Source: Methylocapsa acidiphila B2 (GTDB lineage: Bacteria > Pseudomonadota > Alphaproteobacteria > Rhizobiales > Beijerinckiaceae). From it: a stretch of 64,000 nucleotides of DNA. Shown here in pieces: positions 55,014 through 64,000 of the stretch (its first letter is position 1; each line of letters opens with the position of its first letter). The stretch lies in assembly GCF_000427445.1 (NCBI RefSeq), contig NZ_KE386496.1, positions 1,426,001 to 1,490,000 on the forward strand, written 5' to 3'. Below the pieces are notes generated by a model that was not told the DNA's origin, did no database searches, and was given only the letters and a program-made list of their open reading frames with translations. Position numbers and translations under genes: made by a program.

Positions 55014-55826
55014 TCACGCACGTCGAAAAACGTACTCGTCGCAGCCCGAGCCCAAAAGGGCAAGCGACTGTTTCCCGCAGAAGTTCCGGACCGGAACGAA
55101 ACCAAGGTCACCAGCAAGCCGCACCACCTCCGCCTTGGAAATCGACTCATATGGATAACCGCCGAGCCAGTCGCGCACATCGGTCATCCAGTTCATCCCG
55201 CGCCGCCTTACGTACTCATCGACATAATCTCCGAAACTTCTCCGTTTCAGGGCTAACGCCAAGCGGAAAGCCGCCACGTAGATCGCCTCGATGAGCCGCC
55301 GAACCCACTGCGGCGATCCGGTATAGATGCGCTTTTCGATTCTCCAAGCCCAACACGAAGGCGTGCGCCGGTAAAGCGCCACGCAAAGGAGCCCGCGAGG
55401 AGCGACGCGATCGGCGGCCATCTTTATCGCCCGGATCATGTCCCCCGTATGGTGAAGCACGCCCCACGAATAGACGACGTCATATTGGGGCATTCGCGAG
55501 GTCTCGAACACGCTAAGCGCTTTAACAGACCAGCGCCCGTTCGGGTGAAGGCGGCCGAGCAGCCGTTGCGTGGTCACCACCGAAACCGGATCAATGTCGA
55601 TCGCCGTCACTTGCCCGGCGCCGAGGCGAAGCGCCGCCAAGGAGTGAAGACCAGAACCGCAACCAAGGTCGAGCATGTGACGTCCAGCAATTTCCTCTGC
55701 CGTTAAGAGCCGGCGAAAGCCTCTCACGGCCTCGTCAATGGCGGTGTCGTTCAACTGATCGACAAATGCGCTCCAGTTTTCGCCAAATCCATAGTGGGTC
55801 GATAAATCCGTAAGTTCCTTGCTCAT
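55014..55826 (-). CDS. Class I SAM-dependent methyltransferase
   Basis: 270 residues. MSKELTDLSTHYGFGENWSA opens the protein; the SAM loop is HMLDLGCGSGLHSLAALRLG, followed by VTAIDIDPVSV and YDVVYSWGVLHHTGDMIRAI. The frame is open to 56210 but overlaps the membrane protein gene there; ATG 55826 fits. Substrate unknown; in this context a sugar or lipid-linked saccharide. Confidence 0.87.
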   Translation of the reverse strand: MSKELTDLSTHYGFGENWSAFVDQLNDTAIDEAVRGFRRLLTAEEIAGRHMLDLGCGSGLHSLAALRLGAGQVTAIDIDPVSVVTTQRLLGRLHPNGRWSVKALSVFETSRMPQYDVVYSWGVLHHTGDMIRAIKMAADRVAPRGLLCVALYRRTPSCWAWRIEKRIYTGSPQWVRRLIEAIYVAAFRLALALKRRSFGDYVDEYVRRRGMNWMTDVRDWLGGYPYESISKAEVVRLAGDLGFVPVRNFCGKQSLALLGSGCDEYVFRRA

Positions 55827-55927
55827 TCTATCGTCTCCACATGGATGCGGGATTGCCGCACAACTCGCCCTTCTCACATTTTCCATCATTCGCCGCATGA
55901 TCGCATAACCCCAAGATCTCGGAAAGT

Positions 55928-57304
55928 TCACGAACGCATCAGACTTCCTGTTGCCATACGTATCAAATGTAACATGACCAAACTGAAAACAATAACGGCG
56001 ATCTGTGATGGAACCAACAAGAAGACGCCCCATGCCTGAATAGCAAGAAAGTACACTACCCATAGACTTCGAGGCTCGACTGATTTTACAAGCACCCATA
56101 ACTTCGTAAGGTACCCCCATATATAGAATCGAACAAAGCCAAATATAAAACCACCAAATATCGGAATCGTATATGCAGAAAACCCGGCCCAAAATGGCGG
56201 AATAGTGCAAGCCGTATCCTGCGCATACATCCCAAACTGCTTTGTATTAACGCACGTTAAACTATTATCCGCCAAACTACCATAGTACAGATAATCAAGA
56301 CCGAAATAGCTTAGGATTCTTGACGGCACAATTCCAAATATTGCGGCAAGCACGAGATCGACAGGGACCGTTGGGCCTCCCGTCGCGACGAACTGATTAA
56401 TGCCAGCCTGCACTGAGTACCACTGCGCTTCGTTGCTCCTCAGAAAGGTCTCTATAAATGAGTCTGATTGCTGATATCCCTCAATTTCTCCCACCACTCC
56501 TTCGGAGACCAAACTAGCGGCGGCGTATCCCAGTGATTTGGTGTAAAGTAGAACTGGAACCCCTATGGCAAGAGCTACTCCAGCGCCAACTAGAAGTGGC
56601 AAAACGCCTCTCAGGGAGAAGATGTGGACAACAATAGGAATTATTAAAAATAATAGGATATAATTCCTGCTGTAACTATTGATATAGAGAATAATTACAA
56701 GTAATATATGAAGAGCCACCGACAACAGATCTCGAGATTTGTCTATCAAATGTAGAGGAACTGAACTTGCGGAGAGTGCAACAAAAACGGTCCCAATAGT
56801 TTTAATGAAGAGCCAACGCTGATCCTCCCCAAAGCCTTCTATCTCGCCCGCCCTCGCAAATATCGCAAGACGGATCGCTGTGTCCCATCCGACCAAGAGG
56901 AAAAATAGAATCCAGATAAAAATCCCAACTAGCTGGACCTTACGCCAGCTATGGATCGTAGCCCTGCCGAACTGAACAATCTTGTGCGCTCCAACCGTTA
57001 CATCCCCGCGAATTGGAATATTAAATCCTACGAAAGAACCGAACGCAAAGAGCAATATGTGAAAGGCTGCGGTGACGCCAGGAGCGGGATTATAGGTGAG
57101 AAACGCCACTCCCTCTATGCCGGGATCAATCATACCGGACGCCATCAGGATGGGGTAAACACACAGAGCTAATGCGAGTGGCAAATCAGCAAAAATGATG
57201 AAGACGCCAAACTCAGACTGCAGCGCAGCTTGCGCAAACACGACCGCAAACAGCGCAAAGGAGCACACATAAATTACAATGACAAATGCCTCATAGATAG
57301 ACAT
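55928..57304 (-). CDS. Wzy-like O-antigen polymerase membrane protein
   Basis: 458 residues with about twelve hydrophobic segments (FVIVIYVCSFALFAVVFAQA, VALHILLVIILYINSYSRNY, LFLIIPIVVHIFSLRGVLPL, SLWVVYFLAIQAWGVFLLVP). A large loop between late segments (YQQSDSFIETFLRSNEAQWY and FGIVPSRILSYFGLDYLYYG) fits the periplasmic loop of Wzy proteins. No strong sequence motif is visible, as is usual for Wzy. Noticeably AT-richer than flanking genes, suggesting separate transfer. Likely joins repeat units in the periplasm. Confidence 0.72.
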   Translation of the reverse strand: MSIYEAFVIVIYVCSFALFAVVFAQAALQSEFGVFIIFADLPLALALCVYPILMASGMIDPGIEGVAFLTYNPAPGVTAAFHILLFAFGSFVGFNIPIRGDVTVGAHKIVQFGRATIHSWRKVQLVGIFIWILFFLLVGWDTAIRLAIFARAGEIEGFGEDQRWLFIKTIGTVFVALSASSVPLHLIDKSRDLLSVALHILLVIILYINSYSRNYILLFLIIPIVVHIFSLRGVLPLLVGAGVALAIGVPVLLYTKSLGYAAASLVSEGVVGEIEGYQQSDSFIETFLRSNEAQWYSVQAGINQFVATGGPTVPVDLVLAAIFGIVPSRILSYFGLDYLYYGSLADNSLTCVNTKQFGMYAQDTACTIPPFWAGFSAYTIPIFGGFIFGFVRFYIWGYLTKLWVLVKSVEPRSLWVVYFLAIQAWGVFLLVPSQIAVIVFSLVMLHLIRMATGSLMRS

Positions 57305-57357
57305 AAAGCCCCCTCCTCAACGCCATGAAAATTGATCCCCGCGAGGCAGCTTTTTTT

Positions 57358-58464
57358 TCAAAGTTCCGCAAACAAGTTTTCCCACATTGCGGCTACGCCG
57401 CTCATTGAATATCTTTCGCGGGCCTCGATGGCGCGGCCTGCGCAGCGCTGGCGCATCGCCTCGTCGCTCATGAGGCAGGCTAGGGCGGCGGTGAGCGCTT
57501 CCGTATCCCCCGGCGGCGCGAGCAAGCCGTCGACGTCAGGACGGATGAGGTCGCGCGGACCGGTGTTGCAATCAAAGCTCACCGCCGGGACGCCAGAGGC
57601 CAGCGCTTCGGCCAGGGTATTCGGGAACCCTTCGAAGCGCGAACTCATCGCGTAAAGCTCGGCGCGCCCATACCAGTCGGCGACATTGCCGACGCGCCCG
57701 GGGAGGAAGACCCGATCCTCCATCCGGGCAAATCGAACCAGCGCTCCGAGCGCGGCGCGCTGCGATCCTTCGCCGAGGATCGCCAGATCCCACTCCGGAT
57801 GTTGCTGCGCGAGCGAGGCAAAGGCCGGGATCAGCAGGTCAAAGCCCTTCTGCTCCTCCAATCGTCCAACCGCCAGCAGCATGCGCCGTCGGGGTCGAAT
57901 GAGCGATGCCGGATCGATGACGGGTTCGTGCTTTGGCAGCGGCCACGTCGCGGCATTGGGAATGACCGAGACGCGTCGGGCACTGGTATGCGCCTTGACC
58001 CAATCGGCGCTTTTCTGGGTTTGCACCGTCACGGCGCATAGTCGTCCATAGCTGCGGCAGGCCACCCAACGCCGGACGCCCTCGAACCCGAATAGCGGCG
58101 GGTGAACGCGCTCCGCGCCAATGGCTCGCACAGGCAGTCCGTAGCTGGCAAAAGCTAGAAGCACGTTGGCGACGCTCATCATCGCCACGGCGACGTCAGG
58201 TTTAACCCTGCTCAGCTCGCGTCGCAGCGCCGCGATCCGCCGGAAGTTACGCCATAACACCACGACAGCGTGATCTGCCTCACCACGCAAATCCAGCGCA
58301 ACCCTTTCGATCGACGGGTCAAGACGGTAAAAATCGGTCGAAACAGGAGCGTGAGTGACAACGACGACCTTCAAACCTTTTTGAACCCAGTGATTGGCGA
58401 GATTAGCGGTCACCCGCTCGGCCCCGCCAGAACAAAGCGACTCAAGGTAGAATAGCAGTTTCAC
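57358..58464 (-). CDS. GT4 family glycosyltransferase
   Basis: About 368 residues. The entry KLLFYLESLCSGGAERVTAN is GT4-like; the donor half shows MLLAVGRLEEQKGFDLLIPA and SSRFEGFPNTLAEALASGVP with the two Glu residues. GTG at 58464 (VKLLFYLE) is preferred because it begins the beta strand; a GTG at 58491 would add nine residues. Upstream of the Wzy-like gene on the same strand, about 50 bp apart. Confidence 0.9.
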   Translation of the reverse strand: MKLLFYLESLCSGGAERVTANLANHWVQKGLKVVVVTHAPVSTDFYRLDPSIERVALDLRGEADHAVVVLWRNFRRIAALRRELSRVKPDVAVAMMSVANVLLAFASYGLPVRAIGAERVHPPLFGFEGVRRWVACRSYGRLCAVTVQTQKSADWVKAHTSARRVSVIPNAATWPLPKHEPVIDPASLIRPRRRMLLAVGRLEEQKGFDLLIPAFASLAQQHPEWDLAILGEGSQRAALGALVRFARMEDRVFLPGRVGNVADWYGRAELYAMSSRFEGFPNTLAEALASGVPAVSFDCNTGPRDLIRPDVDGLLAPPGDTEALTAALACLMSDEAMRQRCAGRAIEARERYSMSGVAAMWENLFAEL

Positions 58465-58714
58465 GCTTTCTCTACTTCCATTTGGATCCACCCAAGATTC
58501 ACGATAGGAATTTGGATGATACGAACGATTTGGGCTGAAGGGAATTTTCAGCCCATTTTGTGAAGCGCGGCCGCGGCTAGCGTCTCTGGCAACCTGCTCC
58601 GCAGGCGATTTTTGCTTCCGGCGCCAAGGTTGTCAAAGGTTTCAGGCACGCCTTCGCCATCGGCGGTTCATCGTTCTGTTTCCTAAGGGCGCCAAAGCGC
58701 CGGGGAATCACAGC

Positions 58715-59845
58715 GTCTGGGGAATGGCGCTCCCTTCCCGCATGATGCGCGCGCAACCCTCGCGGATCACGGCGAACATCTCCACCATGGCGGCGCTAAT
58801 TTTCAAAAACATCTGCCGGCCATGGCGCACGATCTTGCCCGCCGTCTAAACAACCGCCAGCGCGCGGTCCGCACTTGCAAACCCTCCCAACCGCTTCCAA
58901 GCGCATGGGAGCGAGAGCCGAAATACAGATTGTAGGTCAGCGCGTCAATGGCGAAAAATACAGCGTTGGCCTGAAACGAACCACAGGGCATGTATTCCAT
59001 GCCGAAGCCGATCTTCAATCTTTGATGCGGTTCTCGCTGGCGTCACCCCGTCGCGACTACCATTCCATCGTCGCAGCCACGTCTTCGTTCGCGCGATTGC
59101 TGGCGATGGCGTGATAGCGATAGGGCGCGTGGTCCTCGAACCAATCCTGTTCCCGAGCACGCCGCACGACGATAAGTCGGGACGCCTTGTTGGTCTTGTT
59201 CATGCATTGGACCGTCTCGACGATTTCTCCGTCGCGAAACATCTTCCACTCGCCTTCTGGAATAGCCGCGATCGCCGTCTTCACCGCCGCGTCCTGATCC
59301 GCACGGATCGCGAAGACTTTGTTGGCTTCCTCGCAATAATTGAAGATTGCTGCTTGATACGCCGCGCTGTCGGCGCGTATGGCCGTTATTTCCTCGCCCT
59401 TGGGCATGTCGCATTCGCAGACTTGTTGAAGTTCGAGGTTCCCCGCGGCCGGAGCCGCGTCGCCTTCGCGGAACTCATAGCCGATGACGAGACCTGTTTC
59501 TGCTGTATGCCGCGGCAGTGGCATGTAACCCTTGTCGCCCGTGTAGGTATAACAAGCATGACGCTTTTCCGCCAAGATTTGCGGCGCGTCGATGTCGAGT
59601 GTGTAGCCGGTGCGTTCGTCATTGCACAAAAGGCGGCGAAAGACGCTGCGGTTTACACGTTCAATCGCCGCCAACCCGCCGCCTTCTTTCACGCCCATGC
59701 CTCGCAGCCAATCGCCCGCGTCATCGCTGCTCGGCACTTCATCCAGGCGAAGAAGAGAACGCAGCCCTTCATCGCCACGCAGCACGCGCAAGTCTTCCAG
59801 CATGTGCCCGCCGCCCGCAAGCTCAAAACCAGAGGCAATACATGA
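58715..59845 (-). pseudogene. IS1380-family transposase, 5' truncated, amber and frameshift
   Basis: The minus strand reads GGLAAIERVNRSVFRRLLCN, GDKGYMPLPRHTAETGLVIG, PKGEEITAIRADSAAYQAAI, RLIVVRRAREQD, then ATMEW, TAG at 59057, SRRGDASENRIKD, and after a one-base loss LKIGFGMEYMPCGSFQANAV continuing to about 58715. These are DDE motifs of IS1380 transposases. The TAG stands where the family has Tyr. The N-terminus is replaced by an IS5-type fragment. Confidence 0.8.
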
Positions 59846-59934
59846 GCCGAAGGGCTATATCCGGCGGCGCGGCCCAATCTTGCCCGCCCGTGCCGAGATA
59901 GCCCTTGTCTTTTAGGACCCATCGAGCAATTTTT

Positions 59935-60291
59935 CCACCGCGCCGCTTTCGTCAGCGCCTCGCGATAGGGCCACAAATTCTTGCCGTCGGGAACCGTGTC
60001 TTCAAGACCAAGGCAAAGAAAAATCATGAATGAAAGGCGATCGCGAAACTGATATTCCTCCTGATTGTCGGAGAGATTGTAGAGCGCCTGCAACACCAAA
60101 GCCTCGAAGATCACCACTTCATTCCAAGGCTTACGACCCGCCGAGCTCTTGGGTTCCGCTTCGCTCTCGCGAAGCTCGGCTTTAATCAGCGCTGCCTTGA
60201 GCCTCGGCCGGAAGGATTCGAAGAGAGCCAGCGCCGCGATCGCCACAAGCAGATCGTTCTTTTCATCAAGACCTTCATAGCGCCGGTTCAA
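59935..60291 (-). pseudogene. IS5-family transposase N-terminal fragment
   Basis: MNRRYEGLDEKNDLLVAIAA, FESFRPRLKAALIKAELRES, KPWNEVVIFEALVLQALYNL and FRDRLSFMIFLCLGLEDTVP are the start of an IS5-group transposase. The similarity ends near 59935, and after a short joint the IS1380 remnant begins, so one element was inserted into or fused with the other. Confidence 0.75.
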
Positions 60292-60527
60292 ATCGAAGAA
60301 ACCGAGCTGTCACACGCAACCTCCTACGCTCGGAGCCGGGGTGTCTTGAATCTGATTTGCGCAGCGCCTGAAGGAGAGAATTTTTTTGAGGCGCCGAAGT
60401 CTTTTGCCAGTCGAGGCATTCTTCATCGCCAACGTCAGGATCCACGAACTATAACGCATTTTAAGCACCCGCGCCTTGCACCTGTCTGAGAGAAGATAGT
60501 AAACTTAACACTGGCAGTGGGGCTTCA

Positions 60528-62165
60528 TTATCTTTCTGTCATTCGTCGCGCCCCAAACCAGTAAAAAATGAACGAGAAACAATACATGCACGCAGTGGCC
60601 AGATACAGCCCATCGGCGCCAATGAGACGGCTCGCCACTTCATTCCCTCCGACCTTGACACAAAGATTGCCTAGCGCGCCGAAGAACAGCAGTTGATAGG
60701 CGCGTGCGGCGTTGAGCTGAGAAGCCCACACTAGGCTTCCGAAGTAGAACGGAAGCTGAAGCAGTCCCCAACGCAAGAACTCGGTGACGCGGGCGGTGTC
60801 GGCGGCGATGAAGGCGCCGCGCTCGAAAACCAGCCTTACCAACAGCGGCGCGCTGATCCAAATTACCGCCGCGCAGACCGCACCGAGCGCAAATAGGCCC
60901 GACGCCCATAGCCTAGAAAGACGATAGCGTTGTGGGCCATCGCCGCACTCCAGTCCAGACAGGACGGGCAGCATGGCCCGCCCGATCGCCAAAGCCCCCA
61001 TTCCCACTAGCAACGCGAGCATGCGATTGGCGTAACTCATGGCCGCAATCACACCTTCGCCAAGCCGCGCGCCCCAAAAAGGATCAATTACGGCGGCAAG
61101 CGTATTAACGATCTGCGCGACCACGATGGTCGCTATCACGCCACGGAACGGGCGCCACGCGAAGGCCGAAAAGCCGATCCGCAGTCTTGGAATGCTGTCA
61201 AAGCAGCTCAGATACCACAACATAATGCCGAACTGAGCGCAAAAACCGGCAAGCGTTCCATAGGAAAGGGCGGCGGCGGGCCAGGCGCCCATCAGCAGCA
61301 CTGCGAAACAAAGCGTCAGGGCGGGCACGCCTTCCAGCAAAGTGTTGCCGTGCCGGCGCTGCGCCATGGTCTCGCACGCCAGCACGCTGATGGGCAAAGC
61401 CAACGGAATGCACAGCGCCAATGGCCAGACGATCTCGTGCGCGATGCGCGTAGCGCCAGGGGCCAGGCCGCTGGCTTCGGCCAGAAAGGGAGTCCAGCTC
61501 AGCAGCGCGCCGACCAACGCGGCCAAAGCGGCTCCCGCCAGCGCAGTCACACCATAGAGTTCGGCGCGAAACACCCGTAGCCCGACAGCGTCTTCGGCGC
61601 GTAGGCGCACAAATAAGGGGATCAGCACCGTCGACATCACGTTGAACCAGACTGCGATGGGCCAATTGACCATGTTGAAAACAAAAACATAAGCGTCAAT
61701 GGTCTCGCCGACGCCATAGCGCCAAGCGACGACCATTTCTTTCGCGGCGCCGGCAAATTTACCAATGAAGACAAAAAAGCTGACGCTGAGGAAACCCACT
61801 GCGATCTGACGATGCGACGATTGGGGATCGGACAGGTGCTCGCGTACACTTCGCGCTAGCGCGACAATCGACGCGATGAGTCGAAGAGGCGTCTTCTCCG
61901 CCGAATTGGCTGTCCCTTGACCCAATAGCGGCCATGCTCCCGAAACCTCTGAGTCGCCGGAACCGCTCAAATTCGCAGAGGCGATCAAAGCCTTCTCCGA
62001 TCCGCCAAGATCCATAGAATCTTCAATGCAACTTTCGATTGCGCGCAATCTTTTGCTCAATTCTTGACCACTCAGACAGTCTGTTTCGAGTGAAGCCGCA
62101 TCAGGCGCCTCTTTGGGTGAACATCTAATCTTTGCGCAAAACATAAATGAATGTTTCAGCTGCAT
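60528..62165 (-). CDS. MurJ/MviN-type lipid-linked oligosaccharide flippase
   Basis: 545 residues if started at 62165. From about residue 120 there are 13-14 membrane segments of the MOP superfamily: AVGFLSVSFFVFIGKFAGAA, KEMVVAWRYGVGETIDAYVF, then LPISVLACETMAQRRHGN and VFERGAFIAADTARVTEFLR, a MurJ-like motif. In this locus it probably replaces Wzx as exporter of the lipid-linked repeat unit; a housekeeping MurJ is less likely because of the context. The first about 115 residues are hydrophilic and unusual; an internal ATG at 62015 would shorten them. It overlaps the methyltransferase gene upstream by about 40 bp if the first start is used. Confidence 0.85.
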   Translation of the reverse strand: MQLKHSFMFCAKIRCSPKEAPDAASLETDCLSGQELSKRLRAIESCIEDSMDLGGSEKALIASANLSGSGDSEVSGAWPLLGQGTANSAEKTPLRLIASIVALARSVREHLSDPQSSHRQIAVGFLSVSFFVFIGKFAGAAKEMVVAWRYGVGETIDAYVFVFNMVNWPIAVWFNVMSTVLIPLFVRLRAEDAVGLRVFRAELYGVTALAGAALAALVGALLSWTPFLAEASGLAPGATRIAHEIVWPLALCIPLALPISVLACETMAQRRHGNTLLEGVPALTLCFAVLLMGAWPAAALSYGTLAGFCAQFGIMLWYLSCFDSIPRLRIGFSAFAWRPFRGVIATIVVAQIVNTLAAVIDPFWGARLGEGVIAAMSYANRMLALLVGMGALAIGRAMLPVLSGLECGDGPQRYRLSRLWASGLFALGAVCAAVIWISAPLLVRLVFERGAFIAADTARVTEFLRWGLLQLPFYFGSLVWASQLNAARAYQLLFFGALGNLCVKVGGNEVASRLIGADGLYLATACMYCFSFIFYWFGARRMTER

Positions 62166-62874
62166 CGGTGCGCAACCACTGAAACAACAAAAGTTGCCCG
62201 AGTCTCCACAGCAAAAATGCCGGTATAAAAACTTGAAAATACGAACTTATCCAGAATAAGCGCCGCACCTCGACCTCGAGCCTGTTTTTCTTGGCGAGCT
62301 CTTCAATCTGACTAGGCGTGCAGTGCGAGTAATATGCACGAAACCCCTGCCCTTTTGCCTCGGGGTAAAAGAACCGGAGCAGCGATTTCTTAAGGTTTTC
62401 ATCCAGCAGCAAATTCAGGCGTGCGAAAACGGCGTTGCGGGACGGCACGAAAATGAACATGCGACCGCCGTCTTTCAGCAAGCCAGCGAGAGCGCGCATC
62501 GCCCGGGATGTATCCGGAACGTGCTCGAGCAGCGCCCGACAAATCACGGCGTCAGCTTCGGCGGCGCCCACAAACTCCCCGATGTCCGCAACGATCGCGC
62601 GATCATAGGCGCCCGGCGGCGCTGCAGCCAACTCCTCGGCGCTGATGTCGAGACCGACCACTGTCATTTCCCACTTTTCTTTGGTTTCTCGACTTAGGCA
62701 TGGAGTGCGGCCGCTGCCGACGTCGTAGAGCGTAATTCCGCGTCGCAGAGCGAGAGGGACAATGTGATCCGTAAAATGGCGATTGCCGTCTTCGCGGACG
62801 CGCTCAGGCAAAATCGAGTCAAAGGCTTGAGAAAGCCGAATGTTCGCTTCAATCAAAGTTCTCACTAATCCCAT
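62125..62874 (-). CDS. Class I SAM-dependent methyltransferase
   Basis: 249 residues. YDVGSGRTPCLSRETKEKWE and MTVVGLDISAEEL form the SAM site; ADAVICRALLEHVPDTSRAM and LLKDGGRMFIFVPSRN follow. A hydrophobic C-terminal stretch (FQVFIPAFLLWRLGQLLLFQ) suggests membrane association, as in enzymes acting on lipid-linked glycans. Start ATG 62874 has AAGGAAGG just upstream; the frame is open to 63042 without a better site. Confidence 0.87.
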   Translation of the reverse strand: MGLVRTLIEANIRLSQAFDSILPERVREDGNRHFTDHIVPLALRRGITLYDVGSGRTPCLSRETKEKWEMTVVGLDISAEELAAAPPGAYDRAIVADIGEFVGAAEADAVICRALLEHVPDTSRAMRALAGLLKDGGRMFIFVPSRNAVFARLNLLLDENLKKSLLRFFYPEAKGQGFRAYYSHCTPSQIEELAKKNRLEVEVRRLFWISSYFQVFIPAFLLWRLGQLLLFQWLRTDAAETFIYVLRKD

Positions 62875-63321
62875 GAACCCTTCCTTGACGCCTGAATTAA
62901 AAGGCTCGGGCCAGAGGCGAGCTCGCACCGCCCATCCAGCCTTTCCTAAGCTGTGGGATCTGGCAAGCGGCGTCTTTCTCGAACCCGGCGTTCGCCCAAA
63001 TTTTTGAGCGTCATCGCCTAGCCTACGGCTTTCCGGCGTCAAGATATTGGCGTCGCGGAATCTCGCGAGTCGGTTTTCCCGCTATGCCATGTTTGAAGAC
63101 CGCACTTCACGACCGCCTGTGCTGAAGCTCCATTGCGCTTGTGCAAGACTATGGAGGGAAGCTTTTCGTGCGCAGTTTGGAAAGCTACCGCACTTCGGTG
63201 AATCGCTTCACCCGATAGGATATTTCGTTTCACGTGTCGCGCAACGCTGAGCGCAGCGAGACTAGGCTAACCTTTTTTTGGGGCGGCTCCTCATTCAACC
63301 CCTCGGGCGACCGGTCGCGAA
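62875..63321. other. Gene-free stretch between methyltransferase and sugar transferase
   Basis: About 450 bp with no supportable gene on either strand. It probably contains the promoter of the methyltransferase/flippase pair. A T-run TTTTTTT at about 63270 follows TGAGCGCAGCGAGACT but no convincing stem is seen. Confidence 0.45.
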
Positions 63322-63999
63322 TTATTCCGCCACCACACTGAAGAATGCAGCCGCGTCGCCTTCCGAAACTACAGGCTCCTTGCGCGCGTCGGCTTCAGCG
63401 CGGTGCAGATACTCCCACGCTTCGCGGATCGCCGCTGCATCGATGGTCTCGCCGAAGATCAAAATAAGCGCCGTCCGGATGAGCGTTTCGATGTCCAAGG
63501 CGAGCGACGCGTTGTGGACATACCAGACGTCGAGCGCGCCTTTATCCACGGCCGAAATGTCGCGCCCGCCCTTGACCTGAGCCCAGCCCGTAAGCCCAGG
63601 CCTAACGAGCAGCCGCGCTGCGAATTCCGGCGGTTGGTCGACCGGCAGCAAAGGCCGCGGTCCCACGAAGGACATGTCGCCCCAGAGAATGCTTAAGAGC
63701 TGGGGGAGCTCGTCCAAGCGCGTGCGCCGCAGGAAGCGTCCGATGCAGGAAGAGCGTTCGTCCTCGCGCAAGCGGCGGCCGGAAGCGTCATGCGCGGGAG
63801 CCATGGTCCGCAGCTTGTAAAGCTTGAACGGCCGGCCGAATAGACCTGGCCGCTGCTGCCAAAATGTTAAGGGCAATCCCAGATCGATCGCAACGAGCGC
63901 CGCGGCGAAAGCCATGAGCGGAGCGACGACGATCAGCAATCCTAGAGCGGCGAAGCAATCGAGCGGGCGCTTGGCGCGCCAATAAGGCCGCCGAGCCAA
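63322..63999 (-). CDS. Sugar transferase initiating the repeat unit (possibly 5' partial)
   Basis: At least 225 residues of the polyisoprenyl-phosphate hexose-1-phosphate transferase family (WcaJ/ExoY type). One hydrophobic N-terminal segment (CFAALGLLIVVAPLMAFAAA) is followed by the signature FKLYKLRTMAP, RLDELPQLLSILWGDMSFVG, PRPLLP and RPGLTGWAQVKG. It loads the first sugar phosphate onto undecaprenyl phosphate. The frame reaches the window edge with only a TTG at 63999, so the true start may lie outside. A C-terminal extension of about 30 residues follows the catalytic core. Confidence 0.9.
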   Translation of the reverse strand: MARRPYWRAKRPLDCFAALGLLIVVAPLMAFAAALVAIDLGLPLTFWQQRPGLFGRPFKLYKLRTMAPAHDASGRRLREDERSSCIGRFLRRTRLDELPQLLSILWGDMSFVGPRPLLPVDQPPEFAARLLVRPGLTGWAQVKGGRDISAVDKGALDVWYVHNASLALDIETLIRTALILIFGETIDAAAIREAWEYLHRAEADARKEPVVSEGDAAAFFSVVAE

Positions 64000-64000
64000 T

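Overview
The window reads as a GC-rich alphaproteobacterial chromosome, most likely order Hyphomicrobiales (Rhizobiales). The basis is housekeeping content: a heparinase II/III-family gene beside rsmB, an SDHAF4/DUF1674 protein, DUF2948, and murA beside its small basic partner. No gene fixes the genus.

Layout. (1) 1-10561: conserved core genes, mostly minus strand: heparinase-like protein (cut by the window edge), rsmB, SDHAF4-like protein, pheS (no pheT nearby), di-haem cytochrome c peroxidase, cutA, an M24B aminopeptidase P, DUF2948, murA and a small basic protein. (2) 10782-20631: an intact tRNA-Thr(GGT), a decayed integrase, then an eight-gene plus-strand cluster with overlapping genes: two radical SAM/SPASM proteins, an AsnB-type amidotransferase, a PurN-like formyltransferase, a WbqC-like protein, a sugar-nucleotide SDR, a DegT aminotransferase and a CgeB-like glycosyltransferase. 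I read it as making and attaching a modified, perhaps N-formylated, amino sugar. (3) 20632-30680: an IS630 remnant, a glycosyltransferase, FdxA ferredoxin, a very large fused GltD-like/FNR-like flavoprotein resembling NfnAB in one chain, an IS5 remnant, a small secreted protein and a PA0069-family radical SAM protein.

(4) 30933-64000: an integrative island. Its left end is the 3' half of a tRNA-Leu(TAA) gene, followed at once by a complete tyrosine integrase and an excisionase broken by an amber codon. The cargo is an exopolysaccharide locus, all minus strand: BY-kinase/Wzc co-polymerase, an O-antigen ligase/polymerase, a second Wzy-like membrane protein, a MurJ/MviN-type flippase, a sugar transferase that starts the repeat unit, four GT4 glycosyltransferases, methyltransferases, an AsnB-type amidotransferase, a secreted BNR/sialidase-fold protein and a beta-helix protein without a signal peptide. 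IS elements of several families (IS5, IS3, IS21, ISAs1, IS1380) lie nested and mostly dead between the blocks. The right end of the island, expected at an intact tRNA-Leu, is outside the window.

Together the window shows core genome interrupted by two tRNA-associated acquisitions, both carrying surface-glycan genes. All calls come from reading sequence and translations; no database search was run, so family names rest on recognised motifs.
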